Below are positions 14,584-16,952 of a stretch of DNA of 16,952 nucleotides, piece after piece. Numbering within the stretch: the first letter of the stretch is position 1; the number at the start of each line of letters is the position of its first letter. Position numbers and translations under genes: made by a program. Source of the DNA: a bacterium (GTDB taxonomy: Bacteria > JAMORN01). Below the pieces are notes generated by a model. That model was not told the origin of the DNA. It did no database searches and saw only the letters and a program-made list of their open reading frames with translations. Location: the NCBI GenBank assembly GCA_027063545.1, contig JAMORN010000304.1, forward strand, positions 1-16,952, written 5' to 3'.

Positions 14584-15204
14584 TTATTTAGAATATAACT
14601 CTATTATTAAACTCACATTTAACCAAGGCACTGCTTCTTCTCTAATAGGCTTCCCAATAACCTTAGCACTTTGAGTAGCCTTATTGACTTCTAACCATGA
14701 AGGTATTTCTTTTCTTTCCTTCAAAGTATTAACAATTATTTCTAAATTTTTCTCTTTTGTTTTTGGTTTTACTTCAAAAACATCACCTTCTTTTAATAAA
14801 GTAGAAGGAATATTAACCTTTTTTCCATTTAATAAGAAATGACCATGTGTAACAAGTTGTCTTGCTGCAGCTAATGTAGGAGCAAATCCTGCTCTATATA
14901 CCATTACATCAAATCTTCTTTCTAATAATTCAATAAAATTATCCCCTACGTTACCACCCATTCTTGTTGCTTTATCGAAATAATTTCTGAACTGTCTTTC
15001 AGACACACCATAAAAAAATCTTGCTTTTTGCTTTTCCATTAATTGAAGACCATATTGGGATAACTTTTTATTAGCATTTAACCTACCATGTTGTCCTGGT
15101 GGATAAGGTCTCTTTTTTAATATTTTATCAAACTTTGGATTTCCAAAGATATTTATTCCAAATTTTCTTACTAATTTTGCTCTTGGTCCTGTATATCTTG
15201 CCAT
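14584..15204 (-). CDS. rpsD: 30S ribosomal protein S4
   Basis: S4 is a primary 16S rRNA-binding protein and, in some bacteria, the autoregulator of this operon. The 206-residue sequence has the N-terminal MARYTGPRAKLVRKFG, RPYPPGQHG (32-40), SERQFRNYF, LLERRFDVMVYRAGFAPTLAAARQLVTHGH within the S4 RNA-binding domain, and the usual C-terminal VPWLNV. It contains no cysteine, so it is the zinc-independent (C-) form. GGAGG precedes the start; a nearer out-of-frame ATG between the SD and the true start is ignored because only the ATG at 15204 gives S4. Confidence 0.98.
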   Translation of the reverse strand: MARYTGPRAKLVRKFGINIFGNPKFDKILKKRPYPPGQHGRLNANKKLSQYGLQLMEKQKARFFYGVSERQFRNYFDKATRMGGNVGDNFIELLERRFDVMVYRAGFAPTLAAARQLVTHGHFLLNGKKVNIPSTLLKEGDVFEVKPKTKEKNLEIIVNTLKERKEIPSWLEVNKATQSAKVIGKPIREEAVPWLNVSLIIELYSK

Positions 15205-15234
15205 AGATTCATTCCTCCAAATTTAACTATAGTT

Positions 15235-15612
15235 TTATACTCTTCTCTTTTTTCTTGGTCTACAACCATTATGAGGTATTGGAGTTACATCCTTTATTGC
15301 TACTATTTTTAATCCTGTATTAGCTATAGCTCTTATAGCTGTTTCTCTACCACCACCAGCACCTTTAATATAAATCTCAACTTCTTTTACTCCTCTATCT
15401 AATATTTCCTTAGAAACTTTTTCTGCTGCAAGTTGTGCAGCATAAGGTGTTGATTTTCTAGCCCCTTTAAATCCTACAGTTCCTCCAGAAGCCCATGCAA
15501 TTACATCACCTTTTTCATCTGTAGCAGTAATTATAGTATTATTAAAACTACATTTTACATAAATTCTTCCTCTAGTACCTACATACTTTTTCTTCTTTTT
15601 CTTATCTGCCAT
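15235..15612 (-). CDS. rpsK: 30S ribosomal protein S11
   Basis: S11 lies on the 30S platform near the mRNA exit site. The 125-residue protein carries [22 protein letters not shown] (about 24-45), [36 protein letters not shown], and the highly conserved end [19 protein letters not shown] lysine-rich start ([11 protein letters not shown]) is common in AT-rich genomes. GAGAGGG lies 7 nt before the ATG. Order rpsM-rpsK-rpsD is canonical. Confidence 0.98.
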   Translation of the reverse strand: MADKKKKKKYVGTRGRIYVKCSFNNTIITATDEKGDVIAWASGGTVGFKGARKSTPYAAQLAAEKVSKEILDRGVKEVEIYIKGAGGGRETAIRAIANTGLKIVAIKDVTPIPHNGCRPRKKRRV

Positions 15613-15647
15613 ATCTTTTCCCTCTCAATTTTTTATTGTTTCATCTC

Positions 15648-16028
15648 TTATTTTTTAGGTGCTTTCTTTTTATTTGCGATTGTTCTTCTAGGACCTTTTC
15701 TTGTTCTTGCATTAGTTCTTGTTCTTTGTCCTCTAACAGGTAATCCTCTAATATGTCTTATACCTCTATAACACTTAATATCTTTAAGCCTTTTTATATT
15801 CATTGCTATTTCTGTTCTTAAAGCACCTTCTACCTTATAATTATTTTCAATTTCTTTTCTTAACTTTGCTACTTCTTCGTTTGTTAAATCTTTTACTTTC
15901 TTTGCTGGGTCAATTCCTGTATCTTTTAAAATTTTCATTGCTGTACTTTTCCCTATACCATATATATATGTTAATGCTATCTCAAGTCTTTTATTTTGTG
16001 GTAAATCTACTCCTGCTATACGTGCCAA
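15648..16028 (-). CDS. rpsM: 30S ribosomal protein S13 (TTG start)
   Basis: S13 is a head protein of the small subunit contacting the P-site tRNA and the large subunit. The 126-residue protein has [24 protein letters not shown], the helical middle, and [25 protein letters not shown] (about 94-118), ending in the lysine-rich tail NKKKAPKK. The start codon is TTG: GGAGG lies 6 nt before it, and no ATG or GTG would include the conserved ARIAGVDLP. The use of TTG for a ribosomal protein is a mild oddity and could lower its initiation rate. Confidence 0.97.
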   Translation of the reverse strand: MARIAGVDLPQNKRLEIALTYIYGIGKSTAMKILKDTGIDPAKKVKDLTNEEVAKLRKEIENNYKVEGALRTEIAMNIKRLKDIKCYRGIRHIRGLPVRGQRTRTNARTRKGPRRTIANKKKAPKK

Positions 16029-16054
16029 AATACACCTCCCTTAAAATTTTTTTA

Positions 16055-16168
16055 TTAACCTTGTCTTTGTTTATGTCTTGGATTCTTACAAATTACTCTT
16101 ACAATACCTTTTCTTCTTATTATTCTGCAATCCTTACATCTCTTTTTTACACTTGCTTTTACCTTCAT
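16055..16168 (-). CDS. rpmJ: 50S ribosomal protein L36
   Basis: This 37-residue gene lies between infA and rpsM. It begins [14 protein letters not shown], continues with [15 protein letters not shown] and ends RHKQRQG, which is classic L36. The zinc-ribbon ligands are Cys11, Cys14, Cys27 and His32, so it is the zinc-binding (C+) form. GGTGG sits just upstream of the ATG at 16168. Position between infA and rpsM is canonical, with 13 nt to infA and 26 nt to rpsM. Confidence 0.97.
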   Translation of the reverse strand: MKVKASVKKRCKDCRIIRRKGIVRVICKNPRHKQRQG

Positions 16169-16181
16169 ATCCACCTCACTT

Positions 16182-16400
16182 TTACTTATATCTGTATACT
16201 ATTCTACCCTTTGTTAAATCATATGGAGATATTTCTATAAGTACCCTATCACCCGGTAATATTTTAATATAGTTCATTCTCATCTTACCTGATATATAAC
16301 CTAAAATAACATGACCATTATCTAACTTTACCTTAAATGTTGTATTAGGTAAAGTTTCAATAACAACGCCTTCAACTTGTAATACATCTTTTTTACCCAT
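16182..16400 (-). CDS. infA: Translation initiation factor IF-1
   Basis: IF-1 binds the ribosomal A site during initiation. The 72-residue single OB-fold protein has [19 protein letters not shown], the conserved [26 protein letters not shown] block, and [21 protein letters not shown]. Length is exactly that of the family. The ATG at 16400 has only a weak SD (GGGAT, 7 nt upstream). It lies 19 nt after map and before rpmJ, the usual order. Confidence 0.98.
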   Translation of the reverse strand: MGKKDVLQVEGVVIETLPNTTFKVKLDNGHVILGYISGKMRMNYIKILPGDRVLIEISPYDLTKGRIVYRYK

Positions 16401-16419
16401 AGTCTTTATCCCAAATTTT

Positions 16420-16952
16420 CTATACCTTTGTTACTATTATATTTCCTTCCTTTGTAAAAATTACAGTATTTTCATAATGTGCTGTTAAGCTATCATCTAT
16501 AGTAGTTACAGTCCATCCATCTTTAGGGTCTATTTTTATTTCATAGCTTCCTGCTGATATCATAGGCTCTATAGCTAATACCATATTATCATATATTACA
16601 GGCCCTGTATTAGGTATACCATAATTAGGAACTTGAGGTTCCTCATGCAAATTACGTCCTACTCCATGCCCAACTAAATCCCTAATTACTGAATACCCAT
16701 GCTTTTCAACAAAACTTTGAATCATATACCCTAAATCACCTATAGTATCTCCTACTTTTATATTTTCTATAGCATAATAGAAAGAACTTTCACAAACTTC
16801 TACTATTCTCTTTTTTTCTGGAGTTACCTTTCCTATCATGTAAGTTCTTGCCGCATCCACATGAAATCCATTCTTATAAATACCTACATCAATTGAAACG
16901 ATATCGCCTTCTTTAACAATTTTATTCCTTTTTGGTATCCCATGTACTAATT
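16420..16952 (-). CDS. map: Methionine aminopeptidase, type I (C-terminal 177 codons, cut by window edge)
   Basis: Map removes the initiator methionine from new proteins. The frame is open to the right edge, so about 70-80 N-terminal residues are outside; an internal GTG at 16860 is not the start. Metal ligands are visible: Asp in VSIDVG, Asp in HVDAAR, His in LVGHGVGR, Glu in AIEPM and Glu in YENTVIF. LVHGIP at the edge carries the active-site His, and [11 protein letters not shown] is typical of the family. Its position just before infA is the usual secY-adk-map-infA context. Confidence 0.96.
   Translation of the reverse strand, partial: LVHGIPKRNKIVKEGDIVSIDVGIYKNGFHVDAARTYMIGKVTPEKKRIVEVCESSFYYAIENIKVGDTIGDLGYMIQSFVEKHGYSVIRDLVGHGVGRNLHEEPQVPNYGIPNTGPVIYDNMVLAIEPMISAGSYEIKIDPKDGWTVTTIDDSLTAHYENTVIFTKEGNIIVTKV

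Noticed and set aside
15803-16272. Plus-strand open frames (145 and 64 aa) opposite rpsM, rpmJ and infA
   Set aside because: They are rich in Leu, Phe and Tyr because they read the complement of Lys/Arg-rich ribosomal genes, have no start signals, and overlap three certain genes.
16420-16860. Methionine aminopeptidase starting at the internal GTG (16860)
   Set aside because: The frame continues upstream through the conserved VHGIP and IDVG motifs to the window edge, so the gene is cut by the window rather than short.

Overview
The window is an AT-rich (roughly 30% GC by eye) bacterial chromosome segment in which every recognised gene lies on the minus strand, so transcription runs from high to low coordinates. 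The gene set is mostly core housekeeping. A six-domain ribosomal protein S1 and a DUF2490-like outer-membrane barrel with a signal peptide point to a diderm (Gram-negative-type) bacterium. The Lys/Glu/Ile-rich proteins fit an AT-rich, possibly thermophilic or anaerobic lineage. I cannot name the phylum from sequence alone.

Layout in transcription order. (1) 16952-13125: the end of the spc/alpha ribosomal cluster, map (5' part missing)-infA-rpmJ-rpsM-rpsK-rpsD-rpoA-rplQ, closed by an intrinsic terminator at about 13050-13087. The 37-aa rpmJ at 16055-16168 is easy to miss. (2) 12997-9730: a promoter with a perfect TATAAT box drives a three-gene unit of a PP-loop tRNA thiolase-like protein with a C-terminal NFACT-R-like region, thiC, and a membrane-anchored cysteine-rich DUF116 protein. 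(3) 9688-6351: cmk-ispH-rpsA, with a 4-nt ATGA overlap between cmk and ispH, closed by a perfect 14-bp hairpin terminator at 6259-6299. No terminator separates units 2 and 3, so they may be co-transcribed. (4) 6229-2090: hisD-trmH-like-alr-yjbQ-DUF2490, a compact run with no clear shared pathway. (5) tRNA-Lys(UUU) at 1945-2018 with its own promoter and terminator, followed by the 5' 608 codons of mfd, which runs off the left edge.

Functionally the window covers translation (ribosomal proteins, IF-1, RNA polymerase alpha, Met aminopeptidase, S1, tRNA-Lys, two probable RNA-modification enzymes), transcription-coupled repair (Mfd), isoprenoid, thiamine, histidine, CMP and D-alanine metabolism, and one outer-membrane protein. 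No mobile element, CRISPR array, phage gene or defence system was seen, and no gene-free stretch exceeds 300 bases.

I found no convincing undescribed system. The points most worth a second look are a 21-bp direct repeat that duplicates the first seven codons of yjbQ around a promoter-like insert, a ThiC cluster motif spaced C-x2-C-x3-C, the PP-loop/ThiC/DUF116 cysteine-rich operon, and genes (yjbQ, cmk) without a visible Shine-Dalgarno sequence.
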